Shown here: piece by piece, positions 24,018-30,608 of the stretch
How positions within the stretch are numbered: the stretch's first letter is position 1
Layout of the letters: every line of letters starts with the position of its first letter
From: an uncultured Bacilli bacterium
GTDB lineage: Bacteria; Bacillota_I; Bacilli_A; RF39; UBA660
Direction of reading: 5' to 3'
Length of the DNA: 30,608 bases
Assembly (NCBI GenBank): GCA_934086815.1
Contig: CAKOIM010000013.1
Location: forward strand, 1 to 30,608
Made by a program: the position numbers and the translations under genes
The notes under the pieces: model-generated
Databases searched by the model: none
What the model was told of the DNA's origin: nothing
Seen by the model: the letters and a program-made list of their open reading frames with translations, nothing else

Positions 24018-25229
24018 TTATTTGAGAATATGCGTTATTTCTTGATAATCACTTAAAATTTTTATTATTTCTTTTTTATATTTTTCACAATAACCAGCTA
24101 TGCAAATTAACTTTTTATGATTAATAAACAATCTTGTTTTTTCAGTGTCTTTAAAATTTTTAATCAAAATTTTCTTGCAAATTGGATAATAAACTACTTC
24201 TAAACTATCTGTTCCATTTTCCCTTATATATTTAAATGTTTTAGTTTCAACTAAATACTCTAAACGATAATCATCTTCATCTTTATAATAAATTCTTCTT
24301 TTATCATCATATTCATAACCTAAACTTTCTAATTTATTTTCATTTTTTAATTTGCTAATATCTTCTTCGACTTCTAGGTTATTGTCTACAATATGATTTT
24401 CTAAAGAGTAATCTTTATCTATATTTAAAAACGATAAATACCTGTTATCATATTTATCGTTTAAAGCTGCTTTATCATATGTTAATTTATTACTACTTAA
24501 TTCTTTTTGAAGTGTTAAAATACTACTATACTTTGTTTCTTCATCTAAATCATTCGTAGCATAAATATCTAGGTATAAACTATTTTTCATACTATTAATT
24601 ACATCATTGTTTAATATATCTTTACTATTCTTAGCTTCTTCAATATAAATATCATCAAGTGAATTTCCTTCATATAATATATATTTATCTCCATAATAAT
24701 AAGTATATAATTCTATTTTTATAGTTTTCGGAGTGTACTTTATTTTATCCAAAGAAATTTTATTTATAGTTAATAAATTAATTGATTTAGTTTTAATAAG
24801 ATAACTATGTTTTATATTAATGTTATCGCTTTCATATTTTATATTATAAACTTTTACCATGTTATAGTTGTTAATAAAATAAATAAGCAAGAAGAAAAAG
24901 GTTATTGCAAAACAAATAATAATTATATTTTTAAGTAGGTAATTAAAAACCTTAAATATGTCTCTTTTAAAAGTATTTAATCTATCTTTAAGAGTTTTCT
25001 TAGATTTTACTATTGATGATGGCGAAACATTTAACTTATTACAAATGTTTCTAATACTATATAAATCTGGTACAGTGTCTCCCCGTTCCCACTTAGATAT
25101 TGTTCTATCTGATATACCTATTATCTCTGCTAGTTGCTTTTGAGTTAAATTTCTTTCGCTTCTAATGTTATAGATTGTACTGGCAAAATCTATATCATTA
25201 AATTCTTTTTCATTTTTAGTAGTTTTCAT
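24018..25229 (-). CDS. Membrane-anchored XRE-family regulator
   Basis: 403 aa. Residues 15-70 form an XRE/Cro helix-turn-helix (L-T-Q-K-Q-L-A-E-I-I-G-I-S-D-R-T-I-S-K-W-E-R-G). One strong membrane helix lies at about 99-121. The remaining ~280 residues are extracytoplasmic, rich in Tyr, Lys, Asp and Asn, with two cysteine pairs near the end (Y-P-I-C and C-I-A-G-Y-C). This is the layout of a one-component transmembrane regulator: DNA binding inside, sensing outside. It is divergent from a serine hydrolase gene across a 100-bp gap holding overlapping promoters and a 21-bp dyad over its own -10 region, so it probably regulates itself and the hydrolase. The sensed signal is unknown. GGTGAAAAT precedes the ATG. 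Confidence 0.85.
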   Translation of the reverse strand: MKTTKNEKEFNDIDFASTIYNIRSERNLTQKQLAEIIGISDRTISKWERGDTVPDLYSIRNICNKLNVSPSSIVKSKKTLKDRLNTFKRDIFKVFNYLLKNIIIICFAITFFFLLIYFINNYNMVKVYNIKYESDNINIKHSYLIKTKSINLLTINKISLDKIKYTPKTIKIELYTYYYGDKYILYEGNSLDDIYIEEAKNSKDILNNDVINSMKNSLYLDIYATNDLDEETKYSSILTLQKELSSNKLTYDKAALNDKYDNRYLSFLNIDKDYSLENHIVDNNLEVEEDISKLKNENKLESLGYEYDDKRRIYYKDEDDYRLEYLVETKTFKYIRENGTDSLEVVYYPICKKILIKNFKDTEKTRLFINHKKLICIAGYCEKYKKEIIKILSDYQEITHILK

Positions 25230-25242
25230 ATTTTCACCACTT

Positions 25243-25263
25243 ATAGTTTATCACAAAAACTAT
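25243..25263. promoter_or_regulatory. 21-bp dyad, candidate operator of the XRE regulator
   Basis: ATAGTTT-N7-AAACTAT is a perfect 7+7 inverted repeat. It overlaps the putative -10 box of the regulator gene and lies 16 bp upstream of the hydrolase -35 box, suiting repression of one promoter and control of the other. Confidence 0.6.
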
Positions 25264-25286
25264 GTTTATGCAGTAATATTTGACAA
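25258..25286 (-). promoter_or_regulatory. Putative promoter of the XRE regulator, overlapping the divergent promoter
   Basis: Minus strand TTGTCA (25286-25281), 17-base spacer, ATAGTT (25263-25258). The -35 box occupies almost the same bases as the plus-strand TTGACA. The -10 match is weak. Confidence 0.4.
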
Positions 25287-25308
25287 AGAATACCAATATA
25301 TCTATAAT
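25280..25308 (+). promoter_or_regulatory. Consensus sigma-A promoter of the serine hydrolase gene
   Basis: TTGACA (25280-25285), 17-base spacer, TATAAT (25303-25308), a perfect match to consensus, 21 bases before the ATG with GAGGTGA as ribosome binding site. Confidence 0.85.
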
Positions 25309-25329
25309 AATCAAAAACGAGGTGATTAA

Positions 25330-26781
25330 ATGTATAATTGGTTTAAATATCGCGAATTTATAAAAGAATTAATGAATAATCAAAATAAAACTAATATACC
25401 TATTTTACAAGATGTATATAAATATAATGATTATGAAAGATTACTTAGGCCAGTCTTAGAAGTAATAAATAATAATTATAATATGCCCATAACAAAGATG
25501 AGGCATGAATTGTTTTGTCAAAGTGAACTAAAAAAAGTTATTGATACATTTATTAATAAAACACAAATTACACCAGGATTAATAATAGATTTTGGAACAA
25601 GAAAAACAAGAGATACTATTATATGTGGTTTAAGACAAGAATATATATATGAAAATAATGAATTTAAAAGAAAAGAATTACCTATTGAAGAAGATACTAT
25701 TTTTGATTTAGCTTCATCTTCGAAACCTTTTACAGCAATTGCAATATTATACTTACAAGAAATGAAGAAAATAGATGTTTTTGATCCTATTACTAAGTAT
25801 GTACCAGAGTGTAAAAATTTAGGTGATGTAACAATTTATGATTTATTAAAATTTAGGGTTGATGTTGTAACAGATAAAAGAGTTGATAGTGCTAAGAATA
25901 AAGAAGAAGCTGAGCAAATATTATTTACACTTCATAAAAGCAATAAAGAAAACATAGTTAATGCTTATACGGATATGGGGGCAATGATTTTAAGATATGT
26001 CGTAGAAAGAGTTAGTAAAATGCCTTTTAATGAATTTGTTCAGGAAATAATATTTAAACCAGCAAAAATGGAAGATACATATTTAAATGTTCCTAAAGAT
26101 AAATTATATCGAGTAGCTAATGAAAATTACTCTACGATAATTGATAAAGATGGTATTGCCCATACACGTTTTGATAATATTCCTGGGACACCGCATGATC
26201 AAAAAGCTAGAGCAATCGGAGAACTAGAAGGAATAGCCCCTGGTCATGCCGGATATTTTTCTACTAAAAAAGATATGATTAATTTTGCTAGAGCTTTGAT
26301 CGAAGAAAAAATTATTTCTAAAAAATATCTTTACTCTATGAGCGAAACAGAAACAGGATTTAAAGATGAAGATTTAACAACAAGATTTTATGGTTCTTTA
26401 GTTTATTTAAAACAATTAGATCCTAATTATTTATCCGTTTATCCCCCATTATCGGGAAAAGCTTTTATGTCCCCAGGTTTTGCTGGTACTCAATTAGTAG
26501 TTGATCCCTTAAATGATTTAACCTTATTTATTGGTTCACCAAGACTACATAATCGAATATATCAAATACATCCAAATCAAGAAAAAAACATTAAAATTAA
26601 TGAATTTGATAAAAAAACTTTTATTTTACCTGATGGCAATGAAAAAATTATTTCTAGTGATTATACAAAAAGAAAAGAATATTTAGTAACCATTGCCCTA
26701 GATTTAGCTATTCAATATAAATTATTAGAATTATTAAAGGAACAAAAAAAAGAAATGCACTTAGTTCGAGAACTAAACTAA
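25330..26781 (+). CDS. Serine hydrolase of the beta-lactamase/PBP-like fold
   Basis: 483 aa, class C beta-lactamase-like family (PF00144 type; esterases, D-aminopeptidases, PBP4*-like carboxypeptidases). The catalytic S-x-x-K is S129-S-S-K132 (D-L-A-S-S-S-K-P-F-T-A). Y213-T-D215 stands for the usual Y-x-N, and H306-A-G308 (G-H-A-G-Y-F-S-T) for the K/H-x-G motif. An N-terminal extension of ~80 residues precedes the hydrolase domain, without signal peptide or membrane helix, so the enzyme looks cytoplasmic. The substrate is unknown; the Asp in the Y-x-N position argues against a true beta-lactamase. It is divergent from the membrane XRE regulator and has a perfect promoter. Its stop overlaps the convergent gene's stop by 4 bases. 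Confidence 0.85.
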   Translation: MYNWFKYREFIKELMNNQNKTNIPILQDVYKYNDYERLLRPVLEVINNNYNMPITKMRHELFCQSELKKVIDTFINKTQITPGLIIDFGTRKTRDTIICGLRQEYIYENNEFKRKELPIEEDTIFDLASSSKPFTAIAILYLQEMKKIDVFDPITKYVPECKNLGDVTIYDLLKFRVDVVTDKRVDSAKNKEEAEQILFTLHKSNKENIVNAYTDMGAMILRYVVERVSKMPFNEFVQEIIFKPAKMEDTYLNVPKDKLYRVANENYSTIIDKDGIAHTRFDNIPGTPHDQKARAIGELEGIAPGHAGYFSTKKDMINFARALIEEKIISKKYLYSMSETETGFKDEDLTTRFYGSLVYLKQLDPNYLSVYPPLSGKAFMSPGFAGTQLVVDPLNDLTLFIGSPRLHNRIYQIHPNQEKNIKINEFDKKTFILPDGNEKIISSDYTKRKEYLVTIALDLAIQYKLLELLKEQKKEMHLVRELN

Positions 26782-26791
26782 TCATTTCTTT
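26749..26791. terminator. Bidirectional terminator over two convergent stop codons
   Basis: The outer arms AAAGAAATG (26749-26757) and CATTTCTTT (26783-26791) enclose an inner TTAGTTC-GA-GAACTAA hairpin (26761-26776). A-rich and T-rich flanks give a U-tract in both directions. Both stop codons (26779-26781 plus, 26780-26778 minus) lie inside. Confidence 0.65.
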
Positions 26792-28127
26792 TATTTTTAT
26801 CATTATTGTGATTAATTACTTCTGGTTTAATATTCTTTTTTTGTTTCTTCTTATTTTTTTTAGTTACTAAGAAGATAAGTACTATAAACATAATAATAAG
26901 TAAAGAACTAAACCCAATGATAATATAAGAATATGTTTCTAACTTTTTATTTAAATCATTAACATACTCATCGTTATATTTACTAATTACTTGAGTCTTT
27001 TTATCATACATGTAATAACCTTTTTCACCAGTTTCAACATTCATTCCATAAATAATAACAAAATTAGATTTTTCATTATATACATATGCATCGCATTTTT
27101 GATTATTTATAGTAATAGAATCTTTTTTATATCCTTTAATTTCTTCCTTAGTACTTAAAGGTATAATAGTTATTTTATTAACACCTATTTCTTTATATTC
27201 TTTGTATTCTTTTTTATCTTCATCATACATAAATAGATTAACATTACCCGATTCATCTTTTAAACCAACTAAAACTATATTAGTATTATCATTTTTATAA
27301 GCTGGTATTTCAATATCATCTATTTTTAATGTATAATCATTATAATTAGTAACTGGTGGTAAATTTTCTTTTATTTTTACTACAGTATAATTAGCATTTC
27401 CAACTTTAACATTAATGGGATTAGCATCTTTTACTAAAACATTTATTGTATATGTTTTTTCTGAACCATTTTCTGCCCTTACAACAACTTGAAAAGTATT
27501 ATTACCTAAAGTTACTTCCTTTGTACCTGTTCCTGTTATATTTGATTTAGAATCTTCGGCTTGAGCAACAATATTTATTTCTTTTGTATCTTCAGGAACT
27601 ACAACATTATATTCTAATGTATCCTTGCTAAATTTTTCTGTTAATTCAAAATTTTCAACGCCTAAACTTTTTAAATTATTATTTTTAGAGTAACTTGCCT
27701 CTAATTCAGCTTGTGTAATTATCTTTATAGATTTACTACCTGAAGATAAACTTAAAGCTGATAAATCATTAAAGGAATATGCTAAATAACTATCAACCGC
27801 TACCTTAGCGTTACCAGTTTTCAAGGCTTTAAAAGTAAAAGTATAACTTTTTTTACGTACTCCAGTATTACTAGAATTAACCATCCTAGTTCCTCCACCT
27901 TCGGCTGAACTGCCTGTAAGTTGCAACATATTACGATCATAATTTAAATCCATTTGCCAACTTCCTATCAAAGTATTACTAGATAGTGTTACTGTTACTG
28001 TTACTTTATTACCTACAACAGCTTTATTTGAACCAGATACACTAATTGTTCCACTAGCAGCATTTACAGTTAGAGGTAATAAAACAATTAATGTTATTAG
28101 TACAAATATTTTTTTTATAAAATTCAT
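26778..28127 (-). CDS. Membrane-anchored cohesin-domain protein
   Basis: 449 aa. A signal peptide (1-23, ending V-N-A) is followed by a cohesin-like domain (about 25-136: I-S-V-S-G...V-G-N-K-V-T-V-T-V-T-L, W-Q-M-D-L-N-Y-D, S-Y-T-F-T-F-K-A-L-K-T-G-N-A-K-V). A cadherin-like beta-sandwich domain (PF12733-like, about 138-232: N-N-N-L-K-S-L-G-V...Y-N-V-V-V-P-E-D...E-K-T-Y-T-I-N-V) comes next, then an unrecognised domain (about 240-385). A C-terminal membrane helix (about 394-416) and a Lys-rich cytoplasmic tail complete it. It lies 14 bases after a gene whose product ends in a dockerin, the partner of cohesins, so it probably tethers that hydrolase at the membrane/wall interface. AAAGGAG precedes the ATG. 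Confidence 0.85.
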   Translation of the reverse strand: MNFIKKIFVLITLIVLLPLTVNAASGTISVSGSNKAVVGNKVTVTVTLSSNTLIGSWQMDLNYDRNMLQLTGSSAEGGGTRMVNSSNTGVRKKSYTFTFKALKTGNAKVAVDSYLAYSFNDLSALSLSSGSKSIKIITQAELEASYSKNNNLKSLGVENFELTEKFSKDTLEYNVVVPEDTKEINIVAQAEDSKSNITGTGTKEVTLGNNTFQVVVRAENGSEKTYTINVLVKDANPINVKVGNANYTVVKIKENLPPVTNYNDYTLKIDDIEIPAYKNDNTNIVLVGLKDESGNVNLFMYDEDKKEYKEYKEIGVNKITIIPLSTKEEIKGYKKDSITINNQKCDAYVYNEKSNFVIIYGMNVETGEKGYYMYDKKTQVISKYNDEYVNDLNKKLETYSYIIIGFSSLLIIMFIVLIFLVTKKNKKKQKKNIKPEVINHNNDKNKRND

Positions 28128-28141
28128 AATCTATCACTCCT

Positions 28142-29893
28142 TTATTGTGTAATATTATATGTTCCTAATATATTTTTTTGTATTTGCAATAAATCTAAGG
28201 CGTTTATAGCACCATCTCCGGAAGTATCCGCAGATTTTTTATAAGCATCATTTAAATTAAATGTTCCTAGTATTGATTTTTGTACTTGTAATAAATCTAG
28301 AGCATTTATAACTCCATCTCCGGAAGTATCTCCTTTTATTACAGCAATTAAATTTTCTGTCGTAGATTTATTATTAATACTAACTTTAAATCCTGTACCT
28401 ACTAGACCACTAGCAACATTTCCATTTGCATCATATATATTAACAGTTGCATTTCCAGCGACTGCTTCTATAGAACCTTTTAAAGTATTAACATCAGTTC
28501 CAACTGCAATATTAGAAATATAATTTGTTTCATATCTATAGCCACTACTTGTAACTATTGTACTAATAGGAATACTACTTGGTGTTGGAGTATTATTGTT
28601 ACTATCAATCGCTCCACTATTACTATTATTTATAGTAGCACTCATATTTTTATATACAGGAACTTTAAAAACAAAATAGGAATCTACTATATTATTAGCT
28701 TCATATGCTGAATAATTTAATTTAGATTCATTAACCGCAGCATCAACCGCAGTCATATATTGATGATTAAATATTAAACTACCATTTTTCGGTACGACAT
28801 TATATTTTTGTAAATAACCCGTATATTGGCCTTCATTTATATAATTTTTAGCAATTTTTGTTATACCACCATTTAATGCGGCATCAATACCTTTCCAACC
28901 TGATCTTAAGGCATATTCTAAACCACAATATGTTGAACCATTTTGGGCAACACATGAATCACTTACACCAAAATTGAAAAAATTCATATATCCATAATAT
29001 TTATTTTCAAAGCCTGTGTAAACTCCACTATATAAATTGTAAAGACTTGTTTTTCTTCCTAATTCTTGTGTTATTCTAGAGCCAATGAATATAGGACTTA
29101 CTTGATTATTTTTACTATATGTAAATACTAAATTTTCTAAATTATTACCTAAATTAGTATGGTATTTATAAAACTCTGAATTACTCATTATAGATTTTGT
29201 TGAACTAACATATGTGTTTTCAAAGGCTGAATCATATGCTTGATTTAAAAATTGAAATACATACTTCTCCGTAAAGAAATTACGGGGATCCATATAATAG
29301 GCAATAGCTTTTTGCGATGGTGCAACATAATTTCCAGGTGAAGTTTTAGTACAACTTTTGTCAAAAAATTCTTTATCATATGTTTTATTAGTTATATAGT
29401 TAACACCACAATTACTTTCTCGCATTACAGCATAAGACCAATCAAGATTAGTATTTATTCCTTGAAATTGCCAATTAGGATGTCTTTCTTTTAATTTACA
29501 TAATCCCCCCCAATAACTAGAAGGAATACCAGCATTATTTAACTCAACTTCACAAGCTGTTTGTGGAGCTATACTATCATTGCTATAAGATTTAACCACT
29601 TCAACATCATCACTACATACAAAACCAGTTGTTCCAGTATAATAAATCATGTTATACCAGCCACCCCTACATCTTTTGTGATTAAAAACGTCCGGATGTT
29701 CTTTATCTGAGACTAATTCATAATAATCGTTTTTATCTAAAAGTCCTACCCTTTGACCATTAGTTCCACCAGCATCATAACGAAGATTAGTATTAGCATT
29801 CAATATTCTAACTCGATATGTGTAACCGCTTGCTTTTACATTTGTTATAAAAAACAGGCCAAATATTAACAGAATTAGACATTTTTTTTTCAT
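28142..29893 (-). CDS. Dockerin-bearing SH3/glucosaminidase peptidoglycan hydrolase
   Basis: 583 aa. A signal peptide (about 1-21, V-K-A-S) precedes an SH3-like region (about 24-98, N-L-R-Y-D-A-G-G). A glucosaminidase domain of the LytD/GH73-like type follows (about 130-400), with K-E-R-H-P-N-W-Q-F-Q-G-I-N-T, M-D-P-R-N-F-F, R-I-T-Q-E-L-G (probable catalytic Glu) and F-F-N-F-G. After a Ser/Thr/Asn linker there is a small beta domain (about 455-515). The C-terminus (521-583) is a type-I-like dockerin with two calcium loops, both D-T-S-G-D-G-x-I-N-A-L-D followed by L-L-Q-x-Q-K. It presumably cleaves glycan strands outside the membrane and is held by the cohesin protein of the next gene. AAGGAGG and a strong promoter precede it. 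Confidence 0.88.
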   Translation of the reverse strand: MKKKCLILLIFGLFFITNVKASGYTYRVRILNANTNLRYDAGGTNGQRVGLLDKNDYYELVSDKEHPDVFNHKRCRGGWYNMIYYTGTTGFVCSDDVEVVKSYSNDSIAPQTACEVELNNAGIPSSYWGGLCKLKERHPNWQFQGINTNLDWSYAVMRESNCGVNYITNKTYDKEFFDKSCTKTSPGNYVAPSQKAIAYYMDPRNFFTEKYVFQFLNQAYDSAFENTYVSSTKSIMSNSEFYKYHTNLGNNLENLVFTYSKNNQVSPIFIGSRITQELGRKTSLYNLYSGVYTGFENKYYGYMNFFNFGVSDSCVAQNGSTYCGLEYALRSGWKGIDAALNGGITKIAKNYINEGQYTGYLQKYNVVPKNGSLIFNHQYMTAVDAAVNESKLNYSAYEANNIVDSYFVFKVPVYKNMSATINNSNSGAIDSNNNTPTPSSIPISTIVTSSGYRYETNYISNIAVGTDVNTLKGSIEAVAGNATVNIYDANGNVASGLVGTGFKVSINNKSTTENLIAVIKGDTSGDGVINALDLLQVQKSILGTFNLNDAYKKSADTSGDGAINALDLLQIQKNILGTYNITQ

Positions 29894-29917
29894 ATTCGAC
29901 CTCCTTCTACTTTAAAC

Positions 29918-29946
29918 ATTATAACAAATTATAGTATTATTGCCAA
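29918..29946 (-). promoter_or_regulatory. Promoter of the dockerin-cohesin operon
   Basis: Minus strand TTGGCA (29946-29941), 17-base spacer, TATAAT (29923-29918), with an extended -10 TG (TGTTATAAT). AAGGAGG follows before the ATG at 29893. Confidence 0.75.
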
Positions 29947-29981
29947 ATTAATTAGTAAAAAGTTAGTTAAACTATGTAAAT

Positions 29982-30010
29982 TTTACTATTATTTTCCGAA
30001 TAAATATAAT
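29982..30010 (+). promoter_or_regulatory. Promoter of the small lysine-rich membrane protein gene
   Basis: TTTACT (29982-29987), 17-base spacer, TATAAT (30005-30010), 26 bases before the ATG at 30037. Confidence 0.6.
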
Positions 30011-30036
30011 ATAATAATATAAATGTGGTGATAAGT

Positions 30037-30480
30037 ATGGGAAGGAATTTTGATGGAATTGACATAATCTTTATATTATTAATATCAACTTATTTAGTAG
30101 CTTTATTTGTTTTACTTTTATGGGTCATTTTAACAAAACTGGAAAAAATGCAAATAAATAAAACTGGAAAATCAAGGTTGAGTTCAAATACACGCTTTGA
30201 CAAACTAATGAATGAGGCTGTAGATGAAGAAGCAACACCAATAAAAGAAATTAAGAAAAAAGAAAAAGATAACAAAGGCAAAAATATTACGAATAATAAT
30301 AAACAAACAAAGAAAAAAGAAACTAATGAAGCTTCACTAAAGAAAAAAAATAATAATTCTAAACAAAAACCAAAACCAAAAGCTAAACCTACCATTAAGA
30401 AAAATAATTCTTCAAGAAGAAATAATGGCTACGTAAGTCCAACAAAAAGAAAGAAAAACAACAAAAAGAAAAAGAAATAA
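30037..30480 (+). CDS. Small membrane protein with very lysine-rich cytoplasmic tail
   Basis: 147 aa from the ATG at 30037, preceded by GGTGAT; two in-frame GTG codons at 30025 and 30028 overlap that site and are less likely starts. One membrane helix (about residues 8-32) is followed by a soluble tail of ~110 residues dominated by Lys, Asn and Ser, with Lys-Pro repeats (K-P-K-P-K-A-K-P) and ending in K-K-K-K-K. The charge distribution puts the basic tail in the cytoplasm, where it could bind nucleic acid or acidic lipids. The family is not recognised and the low complexity makes homology unreliable. Two hairpins follow, the second with a T-run. Confidence 0.75.
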   Translation: MGRNFDGIDIIFILLISTYLVALFVLLLWVILTKLEKMQINKTGKSRLSSNTRFDKLMNEAVDEEATPIKEIKKKEKDNKGKNITNNNKQTKKKETNEASLKKKNNNSKQKPKPKAKPTIKKNNSSRRNNGYVSPTKRKKNNKKKKK

Positions 30481-30505
30481 CCTATCAAAATATTTAGATC
30501 TTAAA

Positions 30506-30534
30506 AAGATATTGCGTTTTAAAGGCAATATCTT
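30506..30534. repeat. 10-bp stem hairpin downstream of the lysine-rich protein gene
   Basis: AAGATATTGC (30506-30515) and GCAATATCTT (30525-30534) pair perfectly around a 9-base loop. No T-run follows directly, so it may be a processing or stability element rather than the terminator. Confidence 0.6.
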
Positions 30535-30543
30535 CAGACTGTT

Positions 30544-30583
30544 GACAAATAGGTAGAAATTTTACTTATTTGTCTTTTATTTT
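30544..30583 (+). terminator. Probable intrinsic terminator of the lysine-rich protein gene
   Basis: GACAAATA (30544-30551) and TATTTGTC (30567-30574) form an 8-bp stem around a 15-base loop, followed by TTTTATTTTG. Confidence 0.55.
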
Positions 30584-30608
30584 GTAAAAACAATTAAAAA
30601 TTCCAATA

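Noticed and set aside
30542..30570. TTGACA at 30542-30547 as a promoter
   Set aside because: There is no acceptable -10 box 16-18 bases on, and the bases form an arm of the probable terminator.
1..30608. TGA read as tryptophan (mollicute code)
   Set aside because: MurD, IF-2, the SNF2 protein and SpoIVA are full length with TGG tryptophans under the standard code.
1..30608. tRNA, rRNA or CRISPR arrays
   Set aside because: No cloverleaf, rRNA core or regularly spaced repeats were found in the intergenic stretches.

Overview
The window is very AT-rich chromosomal DNA (roughly 27-30% GC by eye) from a low-GC Bacillota, most likely an uncultured gut Bacilli lineage of the RF39/Erysipelotrichia-like kind. 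The evidence is the rimP-nusA-ylxR-infB-rbfA-truB order, strong AGGAGG-type ribosome binding sites, consensus TTGACA/TATAAT promoters, single-membrane surface proteins and a full-length spoIVA, which implies endospore formation or a recent spore-forming ancestor. Tryptophan is TGG and long conserved genes stay open under the standard code, so this is not a TGA=Trp mollicute. Even so, none of the 24 complete genes ends in TGA (16 TAA, 8 TAG).

Layout. (1) Positions 1-5827, all minus strand: four envelope proteins with an N-terminal membrane segment and an extracytoplasmic part. They are a truncated paralogue at the left edge, an 873-aa fibronectin-III protein, and a two-gene unit of Ig-like/unknown proteins. 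The last ~60 codons of the 873-aa gene and ~225 bp beyond its stop form a GC-rich island (about 54% GC in the coding part, about 44% beyond it, against ~28% just upstream), resembling a replaceable or diversified C-type-lectin-like cassette. (2) 5929-10106: a probable operon of a glycine-rich (ALK/LTK-GRD-like) surface protein, a zinc-ribbon membrane protein, a UPF0316 protein and murD. (3) 10277-13432: a SWIM-SNF2 helicase-like ATPase. (4) 13474-18398: the translation/transcription operon rimP-nusA-ylxR-infB-rbfA-truB, with a leader hairpin before rimP, a RimP that lacks its C-terminal domain, and no ylxQ. (5) 18492-19554: a sigma factor and a Gre-family protein whose catalytic tip is altered.

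(6) 19608-22928: intact spoIVA preceded by a sigma-E-like promoter, then rhuM, a decayed serine recombinase, and a second, 479-bp, ~99% identical copy of the spoIVA 3' end fused to the recombinase. This looks like the scar of a mobile element that entered spoIVA and restored its 3' end. (7) 23125-26781: an unknown secreted protein, then a transmembrane XRE regulator divergent from a serine hydrolase, with back-to-back overlapping promoters and a 21-bp dyad. (8) 26778-29893: an operon encoding a dockerin-bearing SH3/glucosaminidase cell-wall hydrolase and a membrane-anchored cohesin protein, a self-contained docking pair. (9) 30037-30480: a small membrane protein with a very lysine-rich tail.

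The main candidates for something undescribed are the cohesin/dockerin autolysin pair, the GC-rich C-terminal cassette, the spoIVA duplication scar and the XRE-TM/hydrolase switch. All functional calls come from reading the sequence; no database search was run.
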